Positions 18,322-28,055 of a stretch of 64,000 nucleotides of DNA are shown here, one piece after another. This DNA comes from an uncultured Saprospiraceae bacterium. Lineage in GTDB: Bacteria; Bacteroidota; Bacteroidia; Chitinophagales; Saprospiraceae. Within the stretch, counting starts at the first letter, position 1. Each line of letters opens with the position of its first letter. Below the pieces are notes generated by a model, which made no database searches, was not told the DNA's origin, and saw nothing but the letters and a program-made list of their open reading frames with translations. Position numbers and translations under genes: made by a program. Where the stretch lies: assembly GCA_937959275.1 (NCBI GenBank), contig CALGLU010000059.1, positions 1-64,000 of the forward strand. Direction: 5' to 3'.

Positions 18322-21126
18322 ATGACTCTATCCATCAAAACTGGGTTTTGCTTACTCCTATCGATCCTCTTATTTGACAGCTGTAAAACGGCAACACCCA
18401 CACCGACAACTTGGGAATGGGAAGTTGTAGATGCTCAGGGAACACCCACAGCCCGACATGAGGCTGGTCTAGCTACGCTTAATGATAAACTATACCTGAT
18501 AGGAGGACGACGCATCAATCCCACATCTGAATATGATATCAACACAAATAGTTGGTCAGAAAAATCTAAGCCTCCAATTGAAATCCATCACTTCCAGCCA
18601 GTAACTCTAGGGAACGCCATTTACATTGTCGGCGCTATGACTGGTGGATGGCCGAATGAGAAGCCATTGGATCGTGTTTTAATTTACTATCCTGACCGCG
18701 ACAAATTTGAATTCAGTCATCCCATACCAAAACACAGGCAAAGAGGTGGCGCAGGCGCTGTCGCATACAAAGGAAAATTATATTTGATAGGCGGCATTAC
18801 GAATGGTCACATGGATGGATTCCGGACATGGTTTGATGTATACGACCCTGCAACAGGTAGATGGGAAACCTTACCTGATGCACCAACAGCAAGAGATCAC
18901 TTTCAGGCGGTAGTCGCAGGAGACAAACTTTATGCGTTTGCCGGCAGGACAACATCTAAACGCACGAATGAAGACATGGCATTGACCATTCAACATGGCA
19001 ATGTATTTGACTTTGAGACTGGTGAATGGCTCCACGTGACAACTGACTTAGGCATCCCTACAAGGCGAGCCGGCAATGCTGCCATCGTATGGAATGACGA
19101 CATCTTAATAGGAGGTGGCGAGAGCACTGCCCACGTCGTAGCTCATAATGAAATAGAAGCGTATAATGTCAATACGAAATCATGGAAGACATGGCCTTCG
19201 CTAAATCGAGGTCGCCATGGGACTGGCTTTGTGATCGTTGGCGATTATCTCTATACAGCCTCTGGATGCGGTAATCGTGGCGGCGAACCTGAGTTGACAT
19301 CGATTGAAAGACTGAGATTGCCGGAAGAATCACCAGCTACACCATATATAGGATCACAAAAACATCTACCAGTCTATGGCAAATGGCATACGGTCAGTCT
19401 ATCTTTTGAAGGCCCGCAAACCTCAGAGTCTGATCCAGATAATCCCTTTCTAAACTACAGATTGGATGTTGAGTTTGTTCATGACAAGTCAAGCTACACC
19501 ATTCGTGGCTTTTATGCGGCGGATGGTAATGCTGCAGAATCCAGTGCAACAAGTGGTTCTATTTGGAAGGCAAGATTTACACCAGATCAAGAAGGAGAAT
19601 GGTCCTATACTGCACGACTTTATCATGGCGAAGATATTGCCCTTGAGACAGACGATACTGTGGGTGAGATCATTGAGTTAGCACATAAAAGTGGCCAATT
19701 TTTTGTGACACCTTCTGAAAAAGATATTCCTGATTTCAGAGCAAATGGACGACTAGAGATCTCTAAGGGGTTTTTCAATTTCCCAGAGACTGACCAGTAT
19801 TGGTTAAAAACTGGCACAAATAGCCCAGAGAACTTTTTGGCGTTTAAAGATTTTGATGACACCTACAGAATCAAAGCCGAAGCGAAAGATGGTGAGGCAA
19901 CTGCGCCACAGGCAATTCATGAATATGCTAGCCATCTTAAGGACTGGCATTCAGGAGATCCGACTTGGAAAAATGGTCGTGGTAAAGAGATCATAGGGGC
20001 AGTGAATTATCTGGCATCCAAAGGCATGAACTCAATCTATTTTCTCGTCATGAATATTTTAGGCGATGGCAAAGATGTTTGGCCTTTTCTATCGCCTGAT
20101 GACTTTACCAGATTTGATGTGAGCAAATTAGATCAGTGGAATATTGTCTTTGAGCATATGCAATCCAAAGGTATATTACTGCATTTGGTTACTCAAGAAA
20201 CTGAAAATGAAACGATGCTAGACGATGGTGACACAAAAAGATTAAGAAAATTATATTTCAATGAATTAATCGCTCGATTTGGTCATCATCTTGCCTTGGT
20301 CTGGAATCTGGGAGAAGAAAACGGCCCTGCCTCTTGGACACCCATCGGTCAAAATGATGCTCAGCGTAAGGCCATGGCTAGTTATTTGAAAGCGAATGAT
20401 CCGTATCAACACCCCGTTTTATTACACACACATTCACATGACCCATTACGGAAAGATATTTTGGAGCCACTACTTGGATTTAAAGATTTAGATGGTTTGT
20501 CTTTACAAGTCGATAAACGAGAAGGTGCAGGAGAGATCGTCGCACATTGGAAAAAGCAAGCTCAATCTGCTGGCCATGATTGGCTAATTACGATGGACGA
20601 GATCGGCATGTGGCATACTGCGGTACTGCCAGATGACATGGATCCAGAGCATCCAAGCATTCGGCGCTATGCACTTTGGGGCACTTTACTGTCTGGAGCC
20701 GCAGGTGTTGAATGGTACTTTGGAGCAAAATATCCGCACAATGATTTGTCTTCTGAAGATTGGCGACAGCGGGATCGGCTATGGGATTTAACCCGTCATG
20801 CCCATCGATTTATTGAAGCATATCTACCCTATTGGGATATGACTTCCGCAAAATCCTTAGTCAATCATGAAGATGCATTTTGTTTGAAAAAAGACAATGA
20901 ATTGTTCGCAATTTATCTACCAGATGAACAAGACTATATATTGAATATGACTGGGTTTGATGAAGAGTATTCTCTTCATTGGTATAACCCTTTACGTGGT
21001 GGTGCATTACAGAAAGGGTCTATTGAACAAATAAAAGGAGGTAGCAAACAATCTCTTGGGCAGCCACCTCTTCTATCAACTAAAGTGGTGGGCCAAGATT
21101 GGATTGTACTGGTCAGAAAAAAATAG
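18322..21126 (+). CDS. Kelch-repeat + DUF5060 + glycoside hydrolase lipoprotein
   Basis: The open frame starts at 18280; I choose the ATG at 18322, giving a compact signal peptide with lipobox LFDSC (Cys21). Kelch blades cover residues about 40-310 (LYLIGGR, KLYLIGGI and similar repeats with paired Gly and W). A DUF5060-like beta domain follows at about 345-450. A clan-A-type TIM barrel then runs to about 835, with acid/base motif WNLGEENG at 20302-20325 and probable nucleophile in TMDEIGMW near 20593. A small beta domain closes the protein. It is probably a surface glycosidase supplying the SusCD pair. Joining a Kelch propeller to this hydrolase is unusual. Confidence 0.85.
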   Translation: MTLSIKTGFCLLLSILLFDSCKTATPTPTTWEWEVVDAQGTPTARHEAGLATLNDKLYLIGGRRINPTSEYDINTNSWSEKSKPPIEIHHFQPVTLGNAIYIVGAMTGGWPNEKPLDRVLIYYPDRDKFEFSHPIPKHRQRGGAGAVAYKGKLYLIGGITNGHMDGFRTWFDVYDPATGRWETLPDAPTARDHFQAVVAGDKLYAFAGRTTSKRTNEDMALTIQHGNVFDFETGEWLHVTTDLGIPTRRAGNAAIVWNDDILIGGGESTAHVVAHNEIEAYNVNTKSWKTWPSLNRGRHGTGFVIVGDYLYTASGCGNRGGEPELTSIERLRLPEESPATPYIGSQKHLPVYGKWHTVSLSFEGPQTSESDPDNPFLNYRLDVEFVHDKSSYTIRGFYAADGNAAESSATSGSIWKARFTPDQEGEWSYTARLYHGEDIALETDDTVGEIIELAHKSGQFFVTPSEKDIPDFRANGRLEISKGFFNFPETDQYWLKTGTNSPENFLAFKDFDDTYRIKAEAKDGEATAPQAIHEYASHLKDWHSGDPTWKNGRGKEIIGAVNYLASKGMNSIYFLVMNILGDGKDVWPFLSPDDFTRFDVSKLDQWNIVFEHMQSKGILLHLVTQETENETMLDDGDTKRLRKLYFNELIARFGHHLALVWNLGEENGPASWTPIGQNDAQRKAMASYLKANDPYQHPVLLHTHSHDPLRKDILEPLLGFKDLDGLSLQVDKREGAGEIVAHWKKQAQSAGHDWLITMDEIGMWHTAVLPDDMDPEHPSIRRYALWGTLLSGAAGVEWYFGAKYPHNDLSSEDWRQRDRLWDLTRHAHRFIEAYLPYWDMTSAKSLVNHEDAFCLKKDNELFAIYLPDEQDYILNMTGFDEEYSLHWYNPLRGGALQKGSIEQIKGGSKQSLGQPPLLSTKVVGQDWIVLVRKK

Positions 21127-21146
21127 CATTCCCTACGTTTGGCGTT

Positions 21147-21172
21147 AGAAGGGATTATCTAGAATCCCTTCT
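21147..21172 (+). terminator. Strong hairpin after the glycosidase gene
   Basis: AGAAGGGATT (21147-21156) pairs perfectly with AATCCCTTCT (21163-21172) around a 6-nt loop. No U-run follows, so it may be a weak terminator or a transcript-stabilising end rather than a classical rho-independent site. Confidence 0.5.
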
Positions 21173-21345
21173 TAGTCATGATCGATTGCATTTTATGTAT
21201 AAAACGGTGGATTATGACCTTTTAGGCGGCTATTAAATTATCTATATTTTACGAATAAATCATATAGGCAGGTAAAATAATTTTAGCTATTGACAGCAGT
21301 GTTTAGTTTTTATTTACTCAAATTATAATAAGTCAAAATTTTAAT

Positions 21346-21367
21346 TATTTTTGTATACGGTATACAG
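21346..21367 (+). promoter_or_regulatory. Promoter and GntR-type operator of the susCD pair
   Basis: TATTTTTG (21346-21353) overlaps TTGTATAC-G-GTATACAG (21351-21367), one mismatch from a perfect palindrome. Promoter box and operator are in the same register as at 14739-14760. If used, it gives a leader of about 340 nt before the susC ATG at 21717; I see no obvious riboswitch in that leader and no gene elsewhere in 21127-21716. Confidence 0.7.
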
Positions 21368-21716
21368 TATATCTATTAGAAAGCTACGATATATACTGAA
21401 TTTATCATTCTTAAAAAGTAAATAAATCGATTCAGTTTTGAATAGTTGATTCTGTTTCAAATTCATAAAATTGACTCGTTATCATTCAACTAACGAACTC
21501 AGACTTTTATCAAATTGATGTTGAGCTACTTGCTGAAATCGTGGGGCGATTGTACTTAATTGTTTTTATAAATTTCATAATCAAATTCATTTTTTTGAAT
21601 TGTAATCACTAAGATATTTTTTATAAAAATTCTGCTTTCTAAGCTCTGCATAAACATCAATTGATTAACTTAACTAATCATATTAATTATTTACAAACCT
21701 TATTAAGCATTTTCAC

Positions 21717-24700
21717 ATGAAAAAAACTCTTCTACTTGTCTTTGTTTGCTGTCTTATGGGGCTCGGTATTTCGGCCCAAAAGATTGTAACGGGGACAATC
21801 ACAGATTCTCAAGGTGGGGATCCGCTCATAGGTGTAAACGTCATGATTGACGGGACCACCTTAGGTACGATCACAGACTTTGATGGAAATTATGAAATTG
21901 AGGTACCTGCAAATGCAGCGCTCAGATTTTCATACACAGGTTTTGAAGACACAGTGGTTGATGTCGGTGGACAATCAGTCATTAGTATTGAAATGTCATC
22001 AGGTGTATTACTAGATGAAGTCGTCGTCACCTCATTAGGTATGGCAAGGAGTAAAAAGTCACTAGGATACTCTGTACAAGAAGTAAAAGGAGAAAGCTTT
22101 CAAGAAGCACGAGAAATTAATATTGGTAATGCACTGGCTGGTAAAATAGCAGGTGTTAATGTCAGTAGTATTGCATCTGGACCAGCAGGTTCAAGTAGAG
22201 TCATCATTAGGGGTAACACCTCACTAGGTGGTAACAATCAGCCGTTATACGTCATCGATGGTGTCCCAATGGATAACTCTGGTTTTGGCCAAGCTGGATT
22301 ATGGGGAGGAGCAGACGAAGGAGATGGCATGTCAAGTGTTAACCCAGATGACATCGAAAACATGACTGTACTTAAAGGTGCGAATGCAGCTGCCTTGTAT
22401 GGTTCAAGAGCTTCTAATGGTGTGATTTTGATTACTACAAAGTCTGGAAAAAACACGAAAGGATTAGGGATTGAAGTCAATTCTAACCTAGTTGCTGAGA
22501 CATACTTGTTTCCATATGAATTTCAGGAAACACATGGTAACGGGTTCAATGGTCGAAAGCCTGCCAATGGAGATGAAGCTTGGAATTCTTGGGGTTCGAA
22601 TTGGGGACCAGAATTAGACGGTAGTCAGGTACCCATTTTCAATGGCGAAACAAGACCGTATACCTTCCAGACATATGATAACCTAGAAAAGTTTTATCAA
22701 ACAGGAACGACCTTTACAAATTCAATCGGATTTACACAAGGAGGTGAAGACTATAGTGTGCGTTTAAACTTTTCAGATCTGAGAAGTAAAGCCATTACCC
22801 CAAATCAAGGTTTTGATAGACAAAATGTAAGTCTATCATATAGGGGTACCTTTGCAGATCGTATAGAGGTAACTTCAAAAGTCCTCTACTCTCACGAATT
22901 TGCCAATAACAGACCTCGGATAGCAGATTCACCGGGTAACGCTTTTCAAGCAATTTTAAGATTACCCTCTAACTATAATATCGATGACTTGCTGGGTGAT
23001 CCCAATAAACCGGGAGCCATCAGAGAAGGAGATCCTATTATTGGAAGTAACAAATTTGTCGGAGGAGAGATGCAGATGTCACCAGATTTATGGAATGCAA
23101 ATCCATACTGGGCTGCCTACCAATTTGACAATGACGACGTCAGAGATAGAATTATCAATTCGAATGTGGTCCGATTTAACATTACAGATTTTGCTTACAT
23201 ACAAGGAAGATTTAGTATGGATTGGTATACGAGAAGAGATACAGACATCACGCCTACAGGTACAGGATTCCAGCTTAATGGAAGTATGCAAGAGAGAGAA
23301 AGAAGAATTAGAGAGGTTAATCTGGAAGGACTCATCGGGATAAACCATAGAATTGGTGATATTACCATAGACGGATTTGTTGGTGGTAATAGGATGAGAA
23401 GACAAAGTGAAACCTTGTCTCTTACTGGTAATGATTTCAATATCCCATTCTTTCACCAGGTATCTAATCTTCAAAATCAAAACATTGGCTATGGCTTTTC
23501 TGGAGAAGGTATAAACTCAGTCTTAGGATCGGCGACAGTTGGTTATGGTAACTTTGTATACCTGACTGCAACCGCACGTAATGATTGGTTCTCAACATTG
23601 AATCCTGAGACCAACTCTATATTATATCCATCAATAGGAGGTACGTTAGTCTTTTCAGAATTACTGAATTTACCAGCAAATTCTGCTCTTACATTTGGAA
23701 AATTTAGAGCCTCTTGGGCACAAGTTGGTGGAGATACAGATCCCTATAGATTAGATCTCACCTATGGATTAGGTGTCGGACACCTTGATCAACCAAGTGC
23801 AAATATTCAACAGAATTCGATTCCAAATCCTTTGTTAAAACCACTCACATCAACAGAGTTAGAGTTTGGTGTTGATTTGAGATTTTTCAATAATCGTCTT
23901 GGTGTTGACTTTACATACTATGATCAGACGACGACCGATGACATCCTTAACGCATCGATTGCTGAAAGTTCAGGGTTTAGCGGTACGACCATTAATATTG
24001 GAGAGATAACGAATACTGGGGTGGAATTACTTTTAACAGGTAGGCCAGTGCAAACAAGTAAATTCAGTTGGGATGTCGGTCTCAACTTTGCATTCAACGA
24101 TAGTGAAGTCGTGCAATTGGCAGAAGGCTTAAATCAAATTAGAGTCGATGGAGGTCTAGGTGAACCTAGAACTAGATGGGCGTTTATCGAACATGTGGTT
24201 GGTCGTCCTTTTGGTACCATTACAGGATTCGTGCAAGAGCGTGATGCCAATGGAACGCCAGTATTCAATTCCGCTAATGGGCAGCCAGTTAGAACGTCAT
24301 CTACCGAAATACTTGGTAACGGAGTCGCTAGATATACTGGAGGTCTAACCAATGATTTCCAGATCGGTCCTGTTCATCTTGACTTATTGGTTGACTTTAA
24401 AGCCGGTGGACAAATCTATTCAGGTTCAAATGTCAGATTCGTAGGTGGTGGATGGCATCAGAATACAGTTTCTGAATGGACGGATGAAGGCATCGTTGCT
24501 AACGGAAGAGAATCAGTCGTTGTCACAGGTGTAGACCAAGAAGGTAATCCGTACACGCACAGTTTGGATCCTGAGACAGAAATACCAGGATTTTATGGTG
24601 CCTACTCTCAGTTGTCAGACAGGTTTATTCGAAATGGATCATTTGCAAAATTAAGACAGATTAGTGCTGGGTATAGTCTACCTCAAAGTATTATTGGATC

Positions 24701-24878
24701 GACTCCATTACAATCAGTGCGCTTATCTATTGTTGCAAGAAACTTGTTGGTACTCTATGATAAAATAGAAAATGTCGATGCAGAATCAACTTATAACAAC
24801 TCCAATGCACAAGGACTTGATTATTATGGACTGCCGACAACTAGAACCTTTGGTTTCAATCTAAAAGCTAGTTTTTAA
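21717..24878 (+). CDS. SusC/RagA-family TonB-linked outer-membrane transporter
   Basis: A 1053-aa protein with a Sec signal peptide (cleaved near ISA-QKIV). A CarboxypepD_reg-like domain follows at about 22-100 (GTITDSQGGDPLIGVNVMIDGTTLGTITD). The plug domain, about 105-240, contains the family signatures RVIIRGNTSLGGNNQPLYVIDGVP and LKGANAAALYGSRASNGVILITTKSG. The remainder is a 22-strand barrel ending in Phe (NLKASF). It takes up oligosaccharide across the outer membrane with TonB energy. It is paired with SusD 19 bp downstream. Regulation probably comes from the operator at 21351. Confidence 0.96.
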   Translation: MKKTLLLVFVCCLMGLGISAQKIVTGTITDSQGGDPLIGVNVMIDGTTLGTITDFDGNYEIEVPANAALRFSYTGFEDTVVDVGGQSVISIEMSSGVLLDEVVVTSLGMARSKKSLGYSVQEVKGESFQEAREINIGNALAGKIAGVNVSSIASGPAGSSRVIIRGNTSLGGNNQPLYVIDGVPMDNSGFGQAGLWGGADEGDGMSSVNPDDIENMTVLKGANAAALYGSRASNGVILITTKSGKNTKGLGIEVNSNLVAETYLFPYEFQETHGNGFNGRKPANGDEAWNSWGSNWGPELDGSQVPIFNGETRPYTFQTYDNLEKFYQTGTTFTNSIGFTQGGEDYSVRLNFSDLRSKAITPNQGFDRQNVSLSYRGTFADRIEVTSKVLYSHEFANNRPRIADSPGNAFQAILRLPSNYNIDDLLGDPNKPGAIREGDPIIGSNKFVGGEMQMSPDLWNANPYWAAYQFDNDDVRDRIINSNVVRFNITDFAYIQGRFSMDWYTRRDTDITPTGTGFQLNGSMQERERRIREVNLEGLIGINHRIGDITIDGFVGGNRMRRQSETLSLTGNDFNIPFFHQVSNLQNQNIGYGFSGEGINSVLGSATVGYGNFVYLTATARNDWFSTLNPETNSILYPSIGGTLVFSELLNLPANSALTFGKFRASWAQVGGDTDPYRLDLTYGLGVGHLDQPSANIQQNSIPNPLLKPLTSTELEFGVDLRFFNNRLGVDFTYYDQTTTDDILNASIAESSGFSGTTINIGEITNTGVELLLTGRPVQTSKFSWDVGLNFAFNDSEVVQLAEGLNQIRVDGGLGEPRTRWAFIEHVVGRPFGTITGFVQERDANGTPVFNSANGQPVRTSSTEILGNGVARYTGGLTNDFQIGPVHLDLLVDFKAGGQIYSGSNVRFVGGGWHQNTVSEWTDEGIVANGRESVVVTGVDQEGNPYTHSLDPETEIPGFYGAYSQLSDRFIRNGSFAKLRQISAGYSLPQSIIGSTPLQSVRLSIVARNLLVLYDKIENVDAESTYNNSNAQGLDYYGLPTTRTFGFNLKASF

Positions 24879-24897
24879 GTAAAAAAAGAAGATAATT

Positions 24898-26433
24898 ATG
24901 AAAACAATAAATAGATTTTTAATTCTTCTTTCACTATGTCTTATCACAGCGGTAGGATGTAATACAGAAGAATTGCAGGAATTAAATATTAACCCAACAG
25001 CAGCCAATGAATTAGACTGGAGATTCGTATTTACGACGGGTCAAGTGTGGACGGCTGAAAATAGATATGTGAATGGTCGTGTGCATATGAATCTTGGTGC
25101 AGGTATGGCCCAGCATTTGGCGACGCAGAGTGTAGGAGGTGAGAGAGGCTCAGGTGATAAATACTTTTATCATATCGATAGCCACAATGCTTACATGGAT
25201 CGAGTCTATGAGACATCTCTAAAGCCACTTGGAGAAGTCATTCGGCAGACAGGTCCCGAAGGATTGAATCCGACTTGGACCAATCTTCACCACATGGCGC
25301 AAGTCACGTATATACTGCCGATGCATATCATGACAGACTTATATGGAAATGTTCCATACACGGAAGCAAACAAAGGCGTTGAAGGCATCTTTTTTCCACA
25401 GTTTGACACACAAGAAGTTATCTACAATGATATGCTATCAAAGTTGGAAGCTGCGGCTTCTACTATTGGTACTGGACCCGATGATGTGGGCTCTGCAGAT
25501 ATTTTCTATAATGGAGATTTCACAAAATGGACAAAGCTAGCTAATTCTTTAATGCTGAGATTAGCTATGAGAATGTCTAATGTAGATCCAAGTACAGCGC
25601 AGAGTTTTGTTCAAAAAGCCATCGCAGGTGGAGTCATGACAGGCAATGATGACATCGCAAGAGTGCCTATGTCTTCTGGACCTAGCCAATGGTTTAACCA
25701 AAACGGAATTTCTAGAGCATTGATACCGGATGATTGGGGAGCTGACAATATGCTCAGCAGCACACTCGTAGACTTTATGAAAGAAAGGAATGATCCTAGA
25801 CTGGGATTAATAGCTGTCACTGGTCCTTGGGGAGGTCCTTATAATACGAATCCTCAGGAGCAAGTTGGCATGCCGAATGGATTTGACACAGAGGACATCG
25901 CTCAATTGTTAGGCGTGGAAGTCGCTCCTGACAGAGAGATCACATGGGCTCGGATTAATCCTGTCTTATTAGATACTGATGATCCATTTATCCTCATGAC
26001 TTATGCTGAAGTAGAATTCCTCTTAGCGGAGGCAGCAGTGAAAGGATGGCATAGTGGAGATCCGGCAGAACATTATGCCAATGGTGTGAGAGCATCAATG
26101 CAGCAATGGACTATGTTTGATGAATCATTAGTTGTCTCTGATGCTGAAGTCGATGAATACCTAGCAGCTAACCCATTCGATGGGTCGGAGCAAATGATTG
26201 GTGAGCAGCATTGGGCTGCAAACTTCATGCAGTGGTATGAAGCCTATAGCAATTATCGTAGAACAGGATTTCCTGAACTTACTCCTGTCAATTATCCAGG
26301 TAATGAAACAGGTGGAACTGTCCCTACGAGACTTAGATATAATACCGTAGAAGCGGCATTAAATCCAAACACAGCGACTCAAGGCACTAGCCCAGATAAT
26401 ATGACCACCAAAGTTTGGTGGGACGCAAATTAG
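24898..26433 (+). CDS. SusD/RagB-family surface glycan-binding lipoprotein
   Basis: A 511-aa lipoprotein with lipobox TAVGC (Cys21). Helix-rich TPR-like architecture is suggested by YILPMHIMTDLYGNVPYTEA, TKLANSLMLRLAMRMSNVD and PFILMTYAEVEFLLAEAAVKGW, all typical of the SusD-like_2 branch. It acts as the lid and glycan-binding partner of the SusC protein just upstream (19-bp gap). A strong terminator follows the stop codon, ending the locus. Confidence 0.95.
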   Translation: MKTINRFLILLSLCLITAVGCNTEELQELNINPTAANELDWRFVFTTGQVWTAENRYVNGRVHMNLGAGMAQHLATQSVGGERGSGDKYFYHIDSHNAYMDRVYETSLKPLGEVIRQTGPEGLNPTWTNLHHMAQVTYILPMHIMTDLYGNVPYTEANKGVEGIFFPQFDTQEVIYNDMLSKLEAAASTIGTGPDDVGSADIFYNGDFTKWTKLANSLMLRLAMRMSNVDPSTAQSFVQKAIAGGVMTGNDDIARVPMSSGPSQWFNQNGISRALIPDDWGADNMLSSTLVDFMKERNDPRLGLIAVTGPWGGPYNTNPQEQVGMPNGFDTEDIAQLLGVEVAPDREITWARINPVLLDTDDPFILMTYAEVEFLLAEAAVKGWHSGDPAEHYANGVRASMQQWTMFDESLVVSDAEVDEYLAANPFDGSEQMIGEQHWAANFMQWYEAYSNYRRTGFPELTPVNYPGNETGGTVPTRLRYNTVEAALNPNTATQGTSPDNMTTKVWWDAN

Positions 26434-26456
26434 TTTTTTCATTAATACTTTTATTG

Positions 26457-26490
26457 AAAAGCGGCTGAATGTAATTCGGCCGCTTTTTTT
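26457..26490 (+). terminator. Rho-independent terminator after susD
   Basis: GCGGCTGAAT pairs with ATTCGGCCGC (one G-U pair) around a 3-nt loop, flanked by AAAA and TTTTTTT. This is a textbook intrinsic terminator closing the SusCD operon. Confidence 0.9.
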
Positions 26491-26562
26491 ATTTTAGTTT
26501 AGCCGTTGTTAGTGTTGCCTAGCCGTAGTTGGTGCTGTCACCAAAAGAATAGAATTAAATTC

Positions 26563-28047
26563 ATGAAACTCACTAGTCTCATTATACTCGTATTCATGTG
26601 CTTAGCATGTTCGGATAAAAAAACAGAAGTTGTATGGAATACGTCTTTCTACGACTTAGGTACTCAATCTTCACCCCGTGCGACAGACTTAAATGGCGAC
26701 CAGATCAAAGATATCATCGTAGGAGCAGGTAAAGATGAAAACGCAGATACACAGCAAGGCGTCATTGCAGTGGATGGACATACCGGAACGGTATTGTGGG
26801 AGGTAGCAACAACTGGGCATATGTACGGTAGTCCCGTTTTTTACGATATTACACAAGACAACATTGACGATATTATTATAGGCGGTCGTCATAAAAATCT
26901 GATGGCCATCGACGGTCAGTCAGGTGATATCATTTGGCAATATGAATACCACTATGAGGATGAGCCCGTGCTGCAATATGCACGATTCAATTTTTACAAT
27001 GGCACACTAATACCCGATCAAAACGGGAATGGGTTTAAAGAATATCTTGTCGTGAATGGTGGCAACTGGGATGCTTTGCCAAATACAGAAACAGATCGCT
27101 TCCCAGGAGTCTTACTTGTCATTGATACCAAATCAGGAGAAATCCTCGCATCTGATGTCATGCCTGACAATAAAGAAAGTTATATGTCTCCAGTAGCTTT
27201 TACCTCAAATCACAGCGAACAAATTCAAATCATAGTTGGGACAGGTGGTGAAACGATAGGCGGACACCTATACTTGACAGACTTAAGAGCACTTTACAAT
27301 AGAGAGTTGTCAACAGCAAAGATACTGCGGTCAGAAACTGATCATGGATTTATTTCACCGCCAGCTGTACTTGACTTAAATGCTGACGGCAATCTAGACA
27401 TCGTATCCATCTCTCATAATAGCCACATCACTGCGATCAATGGATTAGATCATACAACACTTTGGGAGTCTAGCTTTCCACAAATGGAATCTTCCAATGG
27501 TTTATCAATTGGACAGTTTACCACTGATGCGATTCCAGATGTGTTTACGATTGTCAATAAAGGAATCTGGCCAAGCTATACATCTAGTCTGCAAATTATG
27601 ATAGATGGTAAATCCGGTGAACTCCTATTTCAGGATTCTATCGGTTGTTTTAATTTGACAACAGCTGTTGTGACTGACTTAAATCGAGATGGCATTGACG
27701 AAGTGGTTATGAGTTATAATGACTATGATTGTGAGCTTGAATTTGAAGAGGGTTTTGATTCGCCAGAGTTAATGACAAATACGATAATTGCGATTGATTT
27801 TACCACGGGCTCAATTATTCCAATCGATCAGTCAGGTGGATTTAGAAGTATTTTTGCAAGTCCTTGGTTAGGTGATTTAGATGGTGATGGCTATATCGAT
27901 CTCGTCTATTGTCAAAACTACAACCCAAGAAATATTTATCGATATGCGGGTATGAGAATTAAACGAGTCAGCACATCTATAAAAATGACAAAAGATGTAC
28001 TTTGGGGAGAATATATGGGGAACGAAGGAAAAAGTATTTTTCAGTAA
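26563..28047 (+). CDS. PQQ-like/FG-GAP repeat lipoprotein
   Basis: I choose ATG 26563 over the upstream in-frame start at 26506, because it gives a clean lipoprotein signal with lipobox CLAC (Cys16); the product is 494 aa. PQQ-type propeller blades (GVIAVDGHTGTVLWEVATTG, LMAIDGQSGDIIWQYEY) alternate with FG-GAP-like motifs (DLNGDQIKDIIVGAG, DLNADGNLDIVSI, DLDGDGYIDLVY). It is probably a periplasmic or surface beta-propeller for binding or structure. It lacks a recognisable dehydrogenase partner. It is followed after 8 bp by the second ASPIC/UnbV gene, so both are likely co-transcribed. Confidence 0.88.
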   Translation: MKLTSLIILVFMCLACSDKKTEVVWNTSFYDLGTQSSPRATDLNGDQIKDIIVGAGKDENADTQQGVIAVDGHTGTVLWEVATTGHMYGSPVFYDITQDNIDDIIIGGRHKNLMAIDGQSGDIIWQYEYHYEDEPVLQYARFNFYNGTLIPDQNGNGFKEYLVVNGGNWDALPNTETDRFPGVLLVIDTKSGEILASDVMPDNKESYMSPVAFTSNHSEQIQIIVGTGGETIGGHLYLTDLRALYNRELSTAKILRSETDHGFISPPAVLDLNADGNLDIVSISHNSHITAINGLDHTTLWESSFPQMESSNGLSIGQFTTDAIPDVFTIVNKGIWPSYTSSLQIMIDGKSGELLFQDSIGCFNLTTAVVTDLNRDGIDEVVMSYNDYDCELEFEEGFDSPELMTNTIIAIDFTTGSIIPIDQSGGFRSIFASPWLGDLDGDGYIDLVYCQNYNPRNIYRYAGMRIKRVSTSIKMTKDVLWGEYMGNEGKSIFQ

Positions 28048-28055
28048 ACTAATGT

